A DNA stretch of 64,000 nt from Thalassospira tepidiphila MCCC 1A03514 (lineage in GTDB: Bacteria; Pseudomonadota; Alphaproteobacteria; Rhodospirillales; Thalassospiraceae): positions 186,001 to 250,000 of the forward strand of contig NZ_JPVZ01000001.1 in the NCBI RefSeq assembly GCF_001662875.1. Direction: 5' to 3'. Within the stretch, counting starts at the first letter, position 1; every line of letters starts with the position of its first letter. The translations under genes and the position numbers were made by a program. The notes under the pieces are model-generated. The model made no database searches. It was not told where the DNA came from and saw only the letters and a list, made by a program, of their open reading frames with translations. This document shows, one piece after another, positions 1 to 7,539 of this stretch.

Positions 1-548
1 ATGATTTTACCATCCGGGGTCACGACGGTCAGGCTAAGGACGTTTTCACGCATGGTGCCATACCGCACGGCGTTGGTGCCCGAGGCACGGGTCGCGGTCA
101 TGCCCCCGATGGAGGCATTGGCCCCCGGATCAATCGGGAAGAACAACCCGGTATCACGCAGATGATCATTAAGCTGTTCACGGGTCACACCGGCCTGAAC
201 GCGGCAATCAAGATCCTCGTTATTAACTTCAAGGATGTTGTTCATCTGTGAAACGTCAATACAGATGCCACCACGCAGGGCGGCAACATGCCCTTCAAGC
301 GACGATCCGGTACCAAACGGCACAATCGGTACTTCGTGCGCAGCACAGAGCTTGACCACCTCGGCCACTTCCTCGGTCGAGTGGGCAAAGACCACCGCAT
401 CGGGTGGCGATGCTTCATGCCAGCTTTCGTCCTTGCCATGTTGTTCAAGCACGGATGTGGCCGTTGAAAGCCGATCACCAAGCATTTCGCGCAAGGCGTT
501 GATCAGACTTTCCGGGGTTTCGATACGTTCATATTCACGAACTGACAT
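1..548 (-). CDS. FAD-binding oxidase, D-lactate dehydrogenase (cytochrome) type, 5' part
   Basis: Partial gene: about 182 N-terminal residues are in the window and the rest lies beyond the left edge. The protein begins [13 protein letters not shown], with an ATG at 548 preceded by a purine-rich AAAGAG. It shows the PCMH-type FAD-binding fold: a segment advising free-radical-era substrate entry ([20 protein letters not shown]), then the pyrophosphate-binding loop [12 protein letters not shown] at about residues 75-87, and GANASIGGM at about 143-151. These match the GlcD/Dld family, which oxidises D-lactate or glycolate and passes electrons to quinone or cytochrome c. D-lactate dehydrogenase is the more likely member because of the GTGSSLEGH loop, but glycolate oxidase subunit D is possible. 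A GntR-type half-palindrome lies 125 bp upstream. Confidence 0.8.
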   Translation of the reverse strand, partial: MSVREYERIETPESLINALREMLGDRLSTATSVLEQHGKDESWHEASPPDAVVFAHSTEEVAEVVKLCAAHEVPIVPFGTGSSLEGHVAALRGGICIDVSQMNNILEVNNEDLDCRVQAGVTREQLNDHLRDTGLFFPIDPGANASIGGMTATRASGTNAVRYGTMRENVLSLTVVTPDGKI

Positions 549-823
549 GATTTTACTCTTTCGGCCTGTGTGGTCCTGATGGCGGCTGTCGCTTCCCGGT
601 GCGCCTCATATCTGTGGGGAAGACAGCACCGGACAGAAATTTGGCAAACACCCTACGCCGAGATGCCCGAAATTGGTATTACCTTTTGCCAAAACTTTGC
701 AAAAATTCTCACGGTCGGGATCTGCAAAGGATGCAGAGATATCGCGCAGGCCCAAGTTCTGGCGATATCTCCACCCGTTTTTGACAGCATGAAATGGCAT
801 CGGATTACGCAGGGCCCGATGCC
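549..823. other. Intergenic region, divergent/upstream of the FAD oxidase
   Basis: No credible coding sequence. The notable content is a GntR/FadR-like operator motif at 672-683 and an inverted repeat TTTTGC/GCAAAA just beside it. The rest, up to the end of the AIM24-like gene at 824, shows nothing recognisable. Confidence 0.5.
672..683 (-). promoter_or_regulatory. Candidate GntR/FadR-family operator (ATTGGTATTACC)
   Basis: The sequence ATTGGTATTACC fits the core TGGT-N3-ACC recognised by FadR-subfamily GntR regulators such as PdhR and LldR. It lies about 125 bp upstream of a D-lactate/glycolate oxidase-type gene, a common target of LldR-like regulators. The right half-site is incomplete (ACCTTTT rather than ACCAAT), and no GntR gene is present in the window. 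Confidence 0.3.
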
Positions 824-1531
824 CTAGCCCTTGTTGCGATCCTGTGGCAGGGCGGCGGCAATCCGGTCCGCCAGACGTGCGAAGGGCAGACTTTGCAGCC
901 AGACCGTCCCCGGCCCTTCCAGGGTCGTGACGAACAGACCTTCGCCGCCAAACAGCGCGTTGGTGAACCCGCCGACAAACTTGATCGAATAATCAACCGA
1001 TGGCGTCATCGCGACCAATGCACCGGTATCCACCCGAAGCGTCTGGCCCGGCTTAAGGTCCTTGCGAATAATCGTGCCGCCCGCATGCATGAAGGCCAGG
1101 CCATCGCCGCTCAGACGTTGAAGGATAAAGCCCTCGCCGCCGAAAAGACCTGCGCCGAGCTTTTTGGAAAAGGCGATATCAATATCAATGCCCGATGCCG
1201 CACAGAGAAACGCATCCTTCTGACAGATAATCTCGCCACCATGTTCACCCAGATCAAGCGGCACCACCTTGCCCGGATAGGGGGCAGCAAAGGCAACATG
1301 CCCCTTGCCCGATCCTTCATGGACGAAGCTTGTTATAAAGAACCCCTCGCCCGTCAGCATGCGCTTGAAGCCGGAAAACAGCCCGCCGCCGGTACCGGTC
1401 TGCATGGCGATGCCATCGCTCATATACATCATGGCCCCGGCTTCTGCCCGGACGCCTTCGCCCGGATCGAGTTCGATTTCAACCAGCTGCATCTCTTCGC
1501 CATGGATCGTATAATCGATCACGTCTGCCAT
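824..1531 (-). CDS. AIM24 / TIGR00266 family protein
   Basis: A 235-residue protein starting [15 protein letters not shown] after a clear AGGAGA site. It is rich in glycine and beta strands ([49 protein letters not shown]), the pattern of the TIGR00266/AIM24 family, which folds as a beta-sandwich resembling the N-terminal part of tryptophan RNA-binding attenuator proteins. The biochemical role of bacterial members is not established; the yeast relative AIM24 affects mitochondrial inner-membrane organisation. No signal peptide or membrane helix is visible, so it is probably cytosolic. It is not obviously part of an operon: the next genes on either side are separated by more than 200 bp. Confidence 0.8.
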   Translation of the reverse strand: MADVIDYTIHGEEMQLVEIELDPGEGVRAEAGAMMYMSDGIAMQTGTGGGLFSGFKRMLTGEGFFITSFVHEGSGKGHVAFAAPYPGKVVPLDLGEHGGEIICQKDAFLCAASGIDIDIAFSKKLGAGLFGGEGFILQRLSGDGLAFMHAGGTIIRKDLKPGQTLRVDTGALVAMTPSVDYSIKFVGGFTNALFGGEGLFVTTLEGPGTVWLQSLPFARLADRIAAALPQDRNKG

Positions 1532-1753
1532 CTGGGCGTCTCCTGTTTTTCTGAATTAACCGTGCTTTACGGCCAAGTTTGGAACCTCGCGGTTTCAATC
1601 GCAAGAAAAAGGGGCGAAAACACGACAAGCGCACCCAAACCCAGCGAAGACCCTCAATTTTGCAGAACTATACGTGAGACTGAAACACCATCGTCAAGAT
1701 GTTGAAGTGAAAGCATTTTGTTAAGAGGTTTCGTATAGTCCTAATAATACCAA

Positions 1754-1791
1754 GCTATAATGTATATTATAGCGATCAATTTGACTGATCG
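1754..1791 (+). promoter_or_regulatory. Two adjacent palindromes upstream of the diguanylate cyclase
   Basis: GCTATAAT-GTAT-ATTATAGC at 1754-1773 is a perfect 8-bp inverted repeat. It is immediately followed by CGATCA-N7-TGATCG at 1773-1791, a perfect 6-bp inverted repeat. A TATAAT hexamer is embedded at 1756-1761. The pair sits 23-60 bp upstream of the preferred ATG at 1814, as expected for promoter-overlapping operators. The binding protein is unknown. Confidence 0.4.
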
Positions 1792-1813
1792 GTCTCGGAC
1801 AAAGGCGCTTGCG

Positions 1814-2815
1814 ATGGTCTTGCTTAGGAAATTCGACTGGATCACTCAGGACGAGGTCATGAAGGCGTCGCTTGATAAGTGGCAGCGTGTCGTCGATCTG
1901 ATGACGCAGCTTCTTGGTGCCACGGCCGGATATGTTGTCGAATATAATGACAAGATCGGTTTTCGCGCCGCCCTTACAAGCAAGAACCCGGAAAATCCGT
2001 TTCCCGAAGTTTCGGGAAAACCGCAATCGCTTGACGCCAATTTGTATTGCCGGCGGGTGGTCGCCACAAAGTCAGCCTTTTACGAACCCGACGCCAGCAA
2101 CAAGCCCGAATGGGCTGACAACCCCGAAGTCGTCGAAGAAGGCTATATTTCCTATTTCGGGGTGCCGCTTTTGTGGCCAAACGGCCTGGTCTTCGGGACA
2201 CTTTGCGTGTTTGACACCAAGGCCACACACTATGAAAACCCGTTGCAGGAATTGATGGAGGTCTTTCGCGACCTGATCGAAGCCGATTTGCGCCTGTATG
2301 AGCAATACGAAATCATGCGCAACCTTTCGATGACCGATCCGCTGACCGGCATGAACAACCGCGCCGGGTTTGAGATGCTGGCCCATCAGAAAATCCGCAT
2401 CGCCAAGCGCTATCACCACAATATCGGGATCATCTTTATCGATCTTGATGACATGAAACACTGGAACGATGATTACGGCCATGCCGCCGGGGACGCTGCC
2501 CTTCGTGCCGTTGGCAAGGCCATCACAGACAGCATCCGCGAAGTTGATATTTGCGGGCGCATCGGCGGGGATGAATTCGCCGTTCTTGGCTATGTGCGCA
2601 ATCGCGGCGATCTGACGACCATTGTTACCCGTGTGCGCAACGCCCTTGATCATGTCAAACTTACCGTGCCGACCGCGAAATCGCCGATCCGCGAAACACC
2701 GAAAATCAGTTCTGGTGCTTCGGTCTTCTTCGAGCCGCTTGATAAAAGCCTTGAGGACATGATGGCGATTGCCGATCTCGAGATGTATCGCGATAAAAAA
2801 AGTCGCCGCAAATAA
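1814..2815 (+). CDS. GAF-GGDEF diguanylate cyclase
   Basis: Makes cyclic di-GMP from two GTP. An N-terminal GAF sensor domain (about residues 15-150; YFGVPLLWPNGLVFGTLCVFD is typical) is followed by a GGDEF domain (about 165-325). The active-site GGDEF is at about residues 251-255 and is intact. The RxxD allosteric product-inhibition site (REVD) lies exactly five residues before it, so the enzyme is predicted to be active and feedback-inhibited. I chose ATG 1814 (MVLLRKFDW, after AAAGG) over an in-frame ATG at 1760, because the latter falls inside a palindrome and lacks a ribosome site. There are no membrane helices, so the protein should be cytosolic. The GAF ligand cannot be deduced. Confidence 0.9.
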   Translation: MVLLRKFDWITQDEVMKASLDKWQRVVDLMTQLLGATAGYVVEYNDKIGFRAALTSKNPENPFPEVSGKPQSLDANLYCRRVVATKSAFYEPDASNKPEWADNPEVVEEGYISYFGVPLLWPNGLVFGTLCVFDTKATHYENPLQELMEVFRDLIEADLRLYEQYEIMRNLSMTDPLTGMNNRAGFEMLAHQKIRIAKRYHHNIGIIFIDLDDMKHWNDDYGHAAGDAALRAVGKAITDSIREVDICGRIGGDEFAVLGYVRNRGDLTTIVTRVRNALDHVKLTVPTAKSPIRETPKISSGASVFFEPLDKSLEDMMAIADLEMYRDKKSRRK

Positions 2816-2910
2816 TCACCCACCAACGCTTGGCCCAGCGACTGCCCGTGCATATCAGAACTGGCATCCCCACCCTTGAGGGCAGTGTGCCATTAACCTC
2901 CCGGTATTGT

Positions 2911-2944
2911 TTTTGAGTGAAACTGATCTCAAAGGGTCAGACCC
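2911..2944 (+). promoter_or_regulatory. Small inverted repeats upstream of the GNAT gene
   Basis: TTTGAG-N10-CTCAAA (about 2912-2932) is followed by GGGTC-A-GACCC (2934-2944), ending 28 bp before the acetyltransferase ATG. They could be operator sites or a weak hairpin after the cyclase gene; there is no T-tract. Confidence 0.25.
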
Positions 2945-2972
2945 GAAAGAACAATGACTTAGAGCGCACGAC

Positions 2973-3449
2973 ATGCAAATACGCAAAGGCACCGCAGACG
3001 ATCTGCCTGAAATACGTGCGATTTCCGAACGCACGATAGAGCTCGGCTGTCTGGTCGAAGACCTTGATGAGACAACCAGCATCCATGCCCGCAGTGTGAT
3101 TGAAATGGCGGTTGATGCCTTTTCCGCCAGTGTGCAGTCTGACAATCACTCGGTCTATGTCGCCGCCCGCGACGATAATCTTCTGGGCTATGTCGTTGCC
3201 ATCCATGATGCCCCTGAAATCCGCTGGATCGTTGTTGATCCATCAGCGCAAGGCACTGGTGCGGGCAAGGCATTGATGATTGCCGCCCTTGATGCCCTGG
3301 CCGAACGCGGGGTGCGCAGCAATGTGCGCCTGACCGTCCCGGCGGCCAATGAACGCGCCAAGGCGTTTTACCGCAAATTCGGCTTTATGGTCACAGGCCC
3401 GATCAATGACCAGAAAGTGCCGATGATTGAAATGCAGCGTGCGGCTTGA
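2973..3449 (+). CDS. GNAT-family N-acetyltransferase
   Basis: A 158-residue single-domain acetyltransferase. The GNAT acetyl-CoA-binding motif A is visible as IRWIVVDPSAQGTGAGKALM (about residues 88-108; pattern Q/RxxGxG/A), and motif B as VPAANERAKAFYRKFGF. The acceptor substrate cannot be told from sequence. The gene lies 233 bp upstream of, and on the same strand as, the yjhX-like gene. In E. coli the YjhX toxin (TopAI) is paired with YjhQ, itself a GNAT-type protein, so this could be the partner, but that rests on gene order and fold class alone. An independent metabolic or stress acetyltransferase is equally possible. Confidence 0.8.
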   Translation: MQIRKGTADDLPEIRAISERTIELGCLVEDLDETTSIHARSVIEMAVDAFSASVQSDNHSVYVAARDDNLLGYVVAIHDAPEIRWIVVDPSAQGTGAGKALMIAALDALAERGVRSNVRLTVPAANERAKAFYRKFGFMVTGPINDQKVPMIEMQRAA

Positions 3450-3462
3450 CAAATGCGCGCAA

Positions 3463-3482
3463 TCGGACAATTTTTCGTCCGA
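3463..3482 (+). other. Short hairpin after the GNAT gene
   Basis: TCGGAC-AATTTTTC-GTCCGA, a perfect 6-bp stem 14 bp past the stop codon. Ts are in the loop rather than downstream, so it is a poor terminator and may simply be a structured spacer. Confidence 0.3.
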
Positions 3483-3502
3483 ACCTTAATCGGAGATTTT
3501 AT

Positions 3503-3680
3503 GTCAGAGTCCCGGCACAGCCGCTGATCTCGGTTTGACAGCCTAGCGTCTTTCCTGCTTCCAGACCGCTGATCAGCAGATCGGACCGCCTGCCCGACCT
3601 TAAACCGGGTGCGCGTGACCGGTGCTGTTGTGCCCGTCCCGATCGAAAACCGTTTTCCCAACTGGTTTTCGGACTCTGAC
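3503..3680 (+). promoter_or_regulatory. Leader of yjhX flanked by a 10-bp inverted repeat
   Basis: GTCAGAGTCC at 3503-3512 is the exact reverse complement of GGACTCTGAC at 3671-3680, which ends two bases before the ATG at 3683 and occupies the place of the ribosome site. Inside the loop are further short complementary pieces: GAAAACC at 3645-3651 with GGTTTTC at 3664-3670, and two copies of CCGCTGATC. No Shine-Dalgarno sequence is free. If the arms pair in RNA, translation of the toxin-like protein should be blocked; this is inference. Confidence 0.4.
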
Positions 3681-3682
3681 CG

Positions 3683-3940
3683 ATGAATATTTCAAAGAAT
3701 GAACAGCGCGTGCTGCATGCACTCGCACAAGGCGGCCTGATCAAAGTGATCAAGGACGACAAAAACCATGTTCTTGAAGCAGATTGCATCACCCGCGACG
3801 GCTGGTTTCTGACCGCCTGTACGCTTGATGTCTTCAAGAAGCTGCGCAAACGCCGACTGATCCGATCACAAGGCGGCGGACCTTACCGCATTACCCGTGA
3901 AGGGTTGCTCGCAGTTCGCGCAGAACTATGTCAACGCTGA
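3683..3940 (+). CDS. yjhX: YjhX/TopAI family toxin (UPF0386)
   Basis: An 85-residue protein, the same length as E. coli YjhX, with the family's landmarks: [18 protein letters not shown] at the N-terminus, the central DCITRDGW and [15 protein letters not shown], then [11 protein letters not shown] near the C-terminus. E. coli YjhX (TopAI) binds and inhibits DNA topoisomerase I; its antitoxin YjhQ is encoded next to it. The fold is predicted to be a small winged helix. Translation starts at an ATG with no visible ribosome site, just behind a long inverted repeat. Many alphaproteobacteria carry a yjhX homologue with no established toxicity, so the function here is by family only. Confidence 0.85.
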   Translation: MNISKNEQRVLHALAQGGLIKVIKDDKNHVLEADCITRDGWFLTACTLDVFKKLRKRRLIRSQGGGPYRITREGLLAVRAELCQR

Positions 3941-3953
3941 CAGCAAAGCCCGG

Positions 3954-3972
3954 CCCCAAAAGCCGGGCTTTG
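3954..3972 (+). terminator. Hairpin between yjhX and the convergent regulator gene
   Basis: AAAGCCCGGC-CCCAAA(A)-GCCGGGCTTT starts 14 bp after the yjhX stop and lies just past the end of the convergent minus-strand gene. The stem is strong and GC-rich but only three Ts follow on either strand, so it probably acts as a weak bidirectional terminator. Confidence 0.55.
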
Positions 3973-3991
3973 AAGCTAGCAACAGGCAATG

Positions 3992-5095
3992 TTAGAGGAA
4001 TCTGATATTGCTCAACTGAGAGCTTACAATATCTGGCAACTTTATGCCCGTCAGCTTTTCGACCGAGGAAGAGTTGAGCCCTGTATATTCATAAAACCTG
4101 CCCAATTCCACAGGATCTCTGCTTACGTCATTTAGTGCGTCAGCTAGAAGAGTTGGCACTTCTGAATCACCAACATCATCCAACTTCTCTGACTTACTCT
4201 GGCCAGTTTTCGAAAAATGGATGTGTGCAGTTCGGTACTGAATCGCATTAATCACGCCCAGATCAAACGCCCGTCTGATGATTGCTTTTGCACTAACTTT
4301 CCACCGCAGTTTAAGTTCAAAAACCTTCTGCCAGTCAATTCTATGACCACGCGGAAACTCATTCACAAACGCATGCCTCGGCAGTAAGAGAGCACTTGCG
4401 AAACGGTTGGCCTCAGCCTCTGTCTCTTTGTCCCCCGTGTCTACCCCCAGATGAAGAACCCTATGTCCAATCTCGTGTGCGATATCGAAGCGTTGTCTAT
4501 ACAATGAACGAATAGCTGTACTACGGACAATTAAGGGTCTCTCTTCATTAGTGGACAATGCGTCCACCTTTTCTGAGACACCTTTGAAATACGCGACAAG
4601 CCCCCCGTTCGCTTCCACTGCATCGGTTAGATTGCCAATAGGAGCATTTTGGGGTAGCCCCCAATAACTTCGCGTCAATTCAGCCGCCTCTTCGATTTCA
4701 ACGGCACTTTTAGCGATTACATCAGGGAAGTTTGGCAAAGGGAACTCATAGTACTTTTCAAGAAAATCTATGATCTTCTTGAAAAGAGTAATCGCAGCAA
4801 TCGCCTGATGAGCAAACTTCTGAGGTGCAGTCCTTTGCTTCCGAAAGTGGATTTGATCAATTCCCGGCTCTTGGCCGACAGAGCGATAAAAGTAGGACAC
4901 ATCAACATCAAAAACTTCTGCTAAGGCAAGAGCGAACTCTTCTGCAGGATAGTCCTTCGCAGCTTCGAGTTTATTTAGATATTGCCGTGTTACAGATAGA
5001 CGTTGAGCCACCTCCGGTTGCGACATTCCGTGAAACAGCCTCAGAATTCTTAAGCTCTCACCAACGAACTCATGTTTTTGATGATCCCTTAGCAT
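3992..5095 (-). CDS. XRE helix-turn-helix plus ImmA/IrrE metallopeptidase
   Basis: A 367-residue regulator-protease of the XRE-COG2856 class. The N-terminal helix-turn-helix (residues 13-65; MSQPEVAQRLSVTRQYLNKLE) is followed by an ImmA/IrrE zinc peptidase domain with HEIGH at 207-211 and the downstream ExEANRFA (226-233), so zinc ligands and the catalytic glutamate are present. Relatives cleave or relieve a repressor in response to stress (IrrE/PprI with DdrO; ImmA with ImmR of ICEBs1). The start overlaps the 3' end of the upstream unknown gene by 26 bp, which implies co-expression. The C-terminal 120 residues have no recognised motif. Base composition is visibly more AT-rich than the flanks, suggesting horizontal acquisition. 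The target cannot be named; the co-encoded protein is the first candidate. Confidence 0.85.
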   Translation of the reverse strand: MLRDHQKHEFVGESLRILRLFHGMSQPEVAQRLSVTRQYLNKLEAAKDYPAEEFALALAEVFDVDVSYFYRSVGQEPGIDQIHFRKQRTAPQKFAHQAIAAITLFKKIIDFLEKYYEFPLPNFPDVIAKSAVEIEEAAELTRSYWGLPQNAPIGNLTDAVEANGGLVAYFKGVSEKVDALSTNEERPLIVRSTAIRSLYRQRFDIAHEIGHRVLHLGVDTGDKETEAEANRFASALLLPRHAFVNEFPRGHRIDWQKVFELKLRWKVSAKAIIRRAFDLGVINAIQYRTAHIHFSKTGQSKSEKLDDVGDSEVPTLLADALNDVSRDPVELGRFYEYTGLNSSSVEKLTGIKLPDIVSSQLSNIRFL

Positions 5096-5684
5096 CTACT
5101 TGTTCGCCATCTTTTCTTCTTCTCGCCGCAGTACGCGAAACTTCTGCCGGTTGTTCTTCTTCATAGTGCGTGTCAATTCTAGTTAGCACATGCTCGTCGT
5201 TCGCAGGAACATCATACCTGGACACCACCTTGCCATCTTCTCCGGTCAGTCCAACGAAACTGACTTGGACTACCTCTCCAGTGTCAGCGGTGTAAACAGC
5301 GAAACGCCATATTGGTGACAATACTTCGTCTTCGAATATCAGAGACCCCTGCTGCAGTTCGTCGTTCGTCCTGCGCATTGTTCGTTGATTAGGATTCTCT
5401 GCTTCACCCCGGTAAAATCCACACGGGACACCATTAATCGAAAAACGAAACTGTGCATTTCTCTTAGCTTCCAGCCAATCAACCTCACCTTTCTCCGCAA
5501 GCATGATTATGCGATTTTTTGTTCTGTCATAACTTCGGCACCCAAGGCCCCAAGAACTGTCTCCTGCGTCAACATCATGCGAAGCAAGTGCTTCCAATCT
5601 CGTATCAATTATAATTTTGGCAATAACTTCGATGCTGTCTTTATGCAGTCTCTGATTCAGAACCCAAGGCAAGAGAGTTGGCAT
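5070..5684 (-). CDS. Unknown protein co-encoded with the XRE-ImmA regulator
   Basis: Not recognised. It has 204 residues from ATG 5684, chosen because GGAG lies eight bases upstream; an in-frame ATG at 5723 has no such site. The soluble, mixed-charge protein has a Trp/Arg/Cys-rich middle (SSWGLGCRSYDRTKNRI, then SINGVPCGFYRGEAENPN) and a strand-rich segment SPIWRFAVYTADTGEVVQVSFVGL. It ends in a charged, probably disordered tail (about residues 170-204). There is no signal peptide or membrane helix. Its last 26 bases overlap the start of the ImmA/IrrE gene, so the two are almost certainly one unit. By analogy it may be the toxin, sensor or proteolysis substrate of a two-gene system, but nothing in the sequence proves this. 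Confidence 0.7.
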   Translation of the reverse strand: MPTLLPWVLNQRLHKDSIEVIAKIIIDTRLEALASHDVDAGDSSWGLGCRSYDRTKNRIIMLAEKGEVDWLEAKRNAQFRFSINGVPCGFYRGEAENPNQRTMRRTNDELQQGSLIFEDEVLSPIWRFAVYTADTGEVVQVSFVGLTGEDGKVVSRYDVPANDEHVLTRIDTHYEEEQPAEVSRTAARRRKDGEQVDAKGSSKT

Positions 5685-5862
5685 TATTCTGCTCCATGTT
5701 TGCTCACAAGCATGAAATGGCATTTTTGCAGAAATGTCAACTTAACACCTTTTCGTCAACCTACATTGAAGATGTAAACGACTGGTAAACAACAAACAAG
5801 CAGGATGATCCCGAACCATGAAGTGGCTCGACCAAATACTTTGGAGGCTGCGACTCCAGTAG

Positions 5863-7539
5863 TTATTGCGCGGCCTTCTCGCCCGCAATCGCCTGCGCCC
5901 GTTTATAGGGGCCGAACGGGATTTCCTTGGGATCGAAGGTTTCAGCGGATGCGCGTTCCCAACGGGAATGCCATTCGTGGAGTTCCGGAAGTTCGGTATC
6001 TTGCAACAGGAAGCCTTCCGGCAGGTAGGGATAGGCTTCGTTGCCATCGACAAACTCGTTGTCTTTCTGGCGCACCATGAAGTGATAGGGCATGAAGTTG
6101 CGCGGGTCGGTCAAACCTGCCGCCCCGGTGATTTCCGCCAAGGCATGCATGGTATTTTTATGGAAGCGTGCGACACGTTCGCTTTTGTCACCCGGATCAA
6201 GGGCGCGTTGGCGGATTTTATCCTGTGTTGCGATCCCGACCGGGCAGCAGTTGGTATGGCAGCTTTGGGCCTGAATACAGCCCAGCGCAAACATGAAGCC
6301 ACGCGCGGCATTACACCAGTCCGCCCCCAACGCCAGGGTACGGGCAATATCAAAGGCCGAGACGATCTTGCCGGCCGCGCCAATTTTGATCTGATCGCGG
6401 ACACCAGCCCCACGCAGCGCATTATGGACAAAGGTCAGGCCTTCTTGCATCGGCATGCCAACCCGGTTGGCAAATTCGACCGGGGCGGCACCAGTGCCAC
6501 CTTCCTTGCCATCAACGACGATGAAATCCGGGGTGATGCCAGTTTTCAGCATCGCCTTGATGATAGACATGAATTCGCGGCGGTGTCCGATGCAGAGCTT
6601 GAACCCGACCGGCTTGCCCCCCGAAAGATCGCGCAGACGGCCAATGAATTCCATCAGGCCAATCGGGGTTGAGAAAACACTGTGGGCCGCGGGCGACACG
6701 CAATCCTGCCCCATCGGGATGCCGCGGGCTTCGGCAATTTCGGCGGTGATTTTGGCCGATGGCAACATGCCACCATGGCCGGGCTTTGCGCCCTGACTGA
6801 GCTTGACCTCGATCATTTTGACCTGCGGGTCGGCGGCGGTTATGGCAAATTTTTCTTCGGAGAAACTGCCATCTTCGTTGCGCGCCCCGAAATAGCCCGA
6901 AGCAACCTGATAGATCAGATCGCCGCCCCCTTCGCGGTGATAACGTGAAATGCTGCCTTCGCCGGTATCATGGGCAAATCCGCCCTTCTTGGCCCCCTTA
7001 TTGAGCGCCAAGATCGCGTTGCCGGAAAGCGCACCGAAGCTCATGGCTGAGATATTATACAGGCTGCAATCATAGGGCTGCTTGCAATGCGGTCCGCCAA
7101 CACGCACCCGAAAATCGGTATCGGTGATGTGCTTGGGCGCGACGGAATGGGTAATCCACGAATAGCCGGATTTATAGACTTCCTCGATCGTGCCGAACGG
7201 GCGTTTGTCTTCGACACCCTTGGCGCGCTGATAAACAAGACCGCGTGCCTGGCGGCTGAACGGGATTTCGTCCTGATCGCTTTCAAGAAGGTACTGGCGG
7301 ATTTCCGGACGGAAGCTCTCGAGGATGAAGCGGATATGCGCACTGATCGGATAGTTGCGCAGGATGGAATGCTTGTTCTGATAAAGGTCATGAATACCAA
7401 CCAGCACCAGCAACCCGAAAATGACCGCAGGCACCCAGAACCAGACATCAACGGCCGTCGCCAAGATTACAGAGGCCAAAGCCAAAACCACAACACCCGT
7501 CATTACGAAGTAGCGCTGGTTCAAAATGAAGAATTTCAC
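5863..7539 (-). CDS. FMN-binding glutamate synthase-like protein
   Basis: A 558-residue protein from a GTG start behind AGGAAGAG. Two hydrophobic helices (about residues 10-27 and 32-48) at the N-terminus suggest membrane anchoring. The rest is the FMN-dependent synthase domain of GltB: SAMSFGALSGNA, the glycine-rich HDTGEGSIS, GAKPGHGGMLP, VDGKEGGTGAAP, and the iron-sulphur motif CIQAQSCHTNCCPVG at about residue 430. The N-terminal glutaminase domain and the C-terminal beta-helix of full GltB are absent, and no gltD is nearby. Such stand-alone proteins are annotated as glutamate synthase family. Some relatives use ammonia or other substrates (for example methylamine-glutamate synthase subunits), so the actual reaction is uncertain. 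Confidence 0.85.
   Translation of the reverse strand: MKFFILNQRYFVMTGVVVLALASVILATAVDVWFWVPAVIFGLLVLVGIHDLYQNKHSILRNYPISAHIRFILESFRPEIRQYLLESDQDEIPFSRQARGLVYQRAKGVEDKRPFGTIEEVYKSGYSWITHSVAPKHITDTDFRVRVGGPHCKQPYDCSLYNISAMSFGALSGNAILALNKGAKKGGFAHDTGEGSISRYHREGGGDLIYQVASGYFGARNEDGSFSEEKFAITAADPQVKMIEVKLSQGAKPGHGGMLPSAKITAEIAEARGIPMGQDCVSPAAHSVFSTPIGLMEFIGRLRDLSGGKPVGFKLCIGHRREFMSIIKAMLKTGITPDFIVVDGKEGGTGAAPVEFANRVGMPMQEGLTFVHNALRGAGVRDQIKIGAAGKIVSAFDIARTLALGADWCNAARGFMFALGCIQAQSCHTNCCPVGIATQDKIRQRALDPGDKSERVARFHKNTMHALAEITGAAGLTDPRNFMPYHFMVRQKDNEFVDGNEAYPYLPEGFLLQDTELPELHEWHSRWERASAETFDPKEIPFGPYKRAQAIAGEKAAQ

Noticed and set aside
794-1705. Plus-strand open frame of 303 codons
   Set aside because: Antisense to the AIM24-like gene, whose sense product has clear family character and a good ribosome site.
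3463-3482. Hairpin after the GNAT gene as a terminator
   Set aside because: Only a 6-bp stem with Ts in the loop and none downstream; listed as a structural element only.
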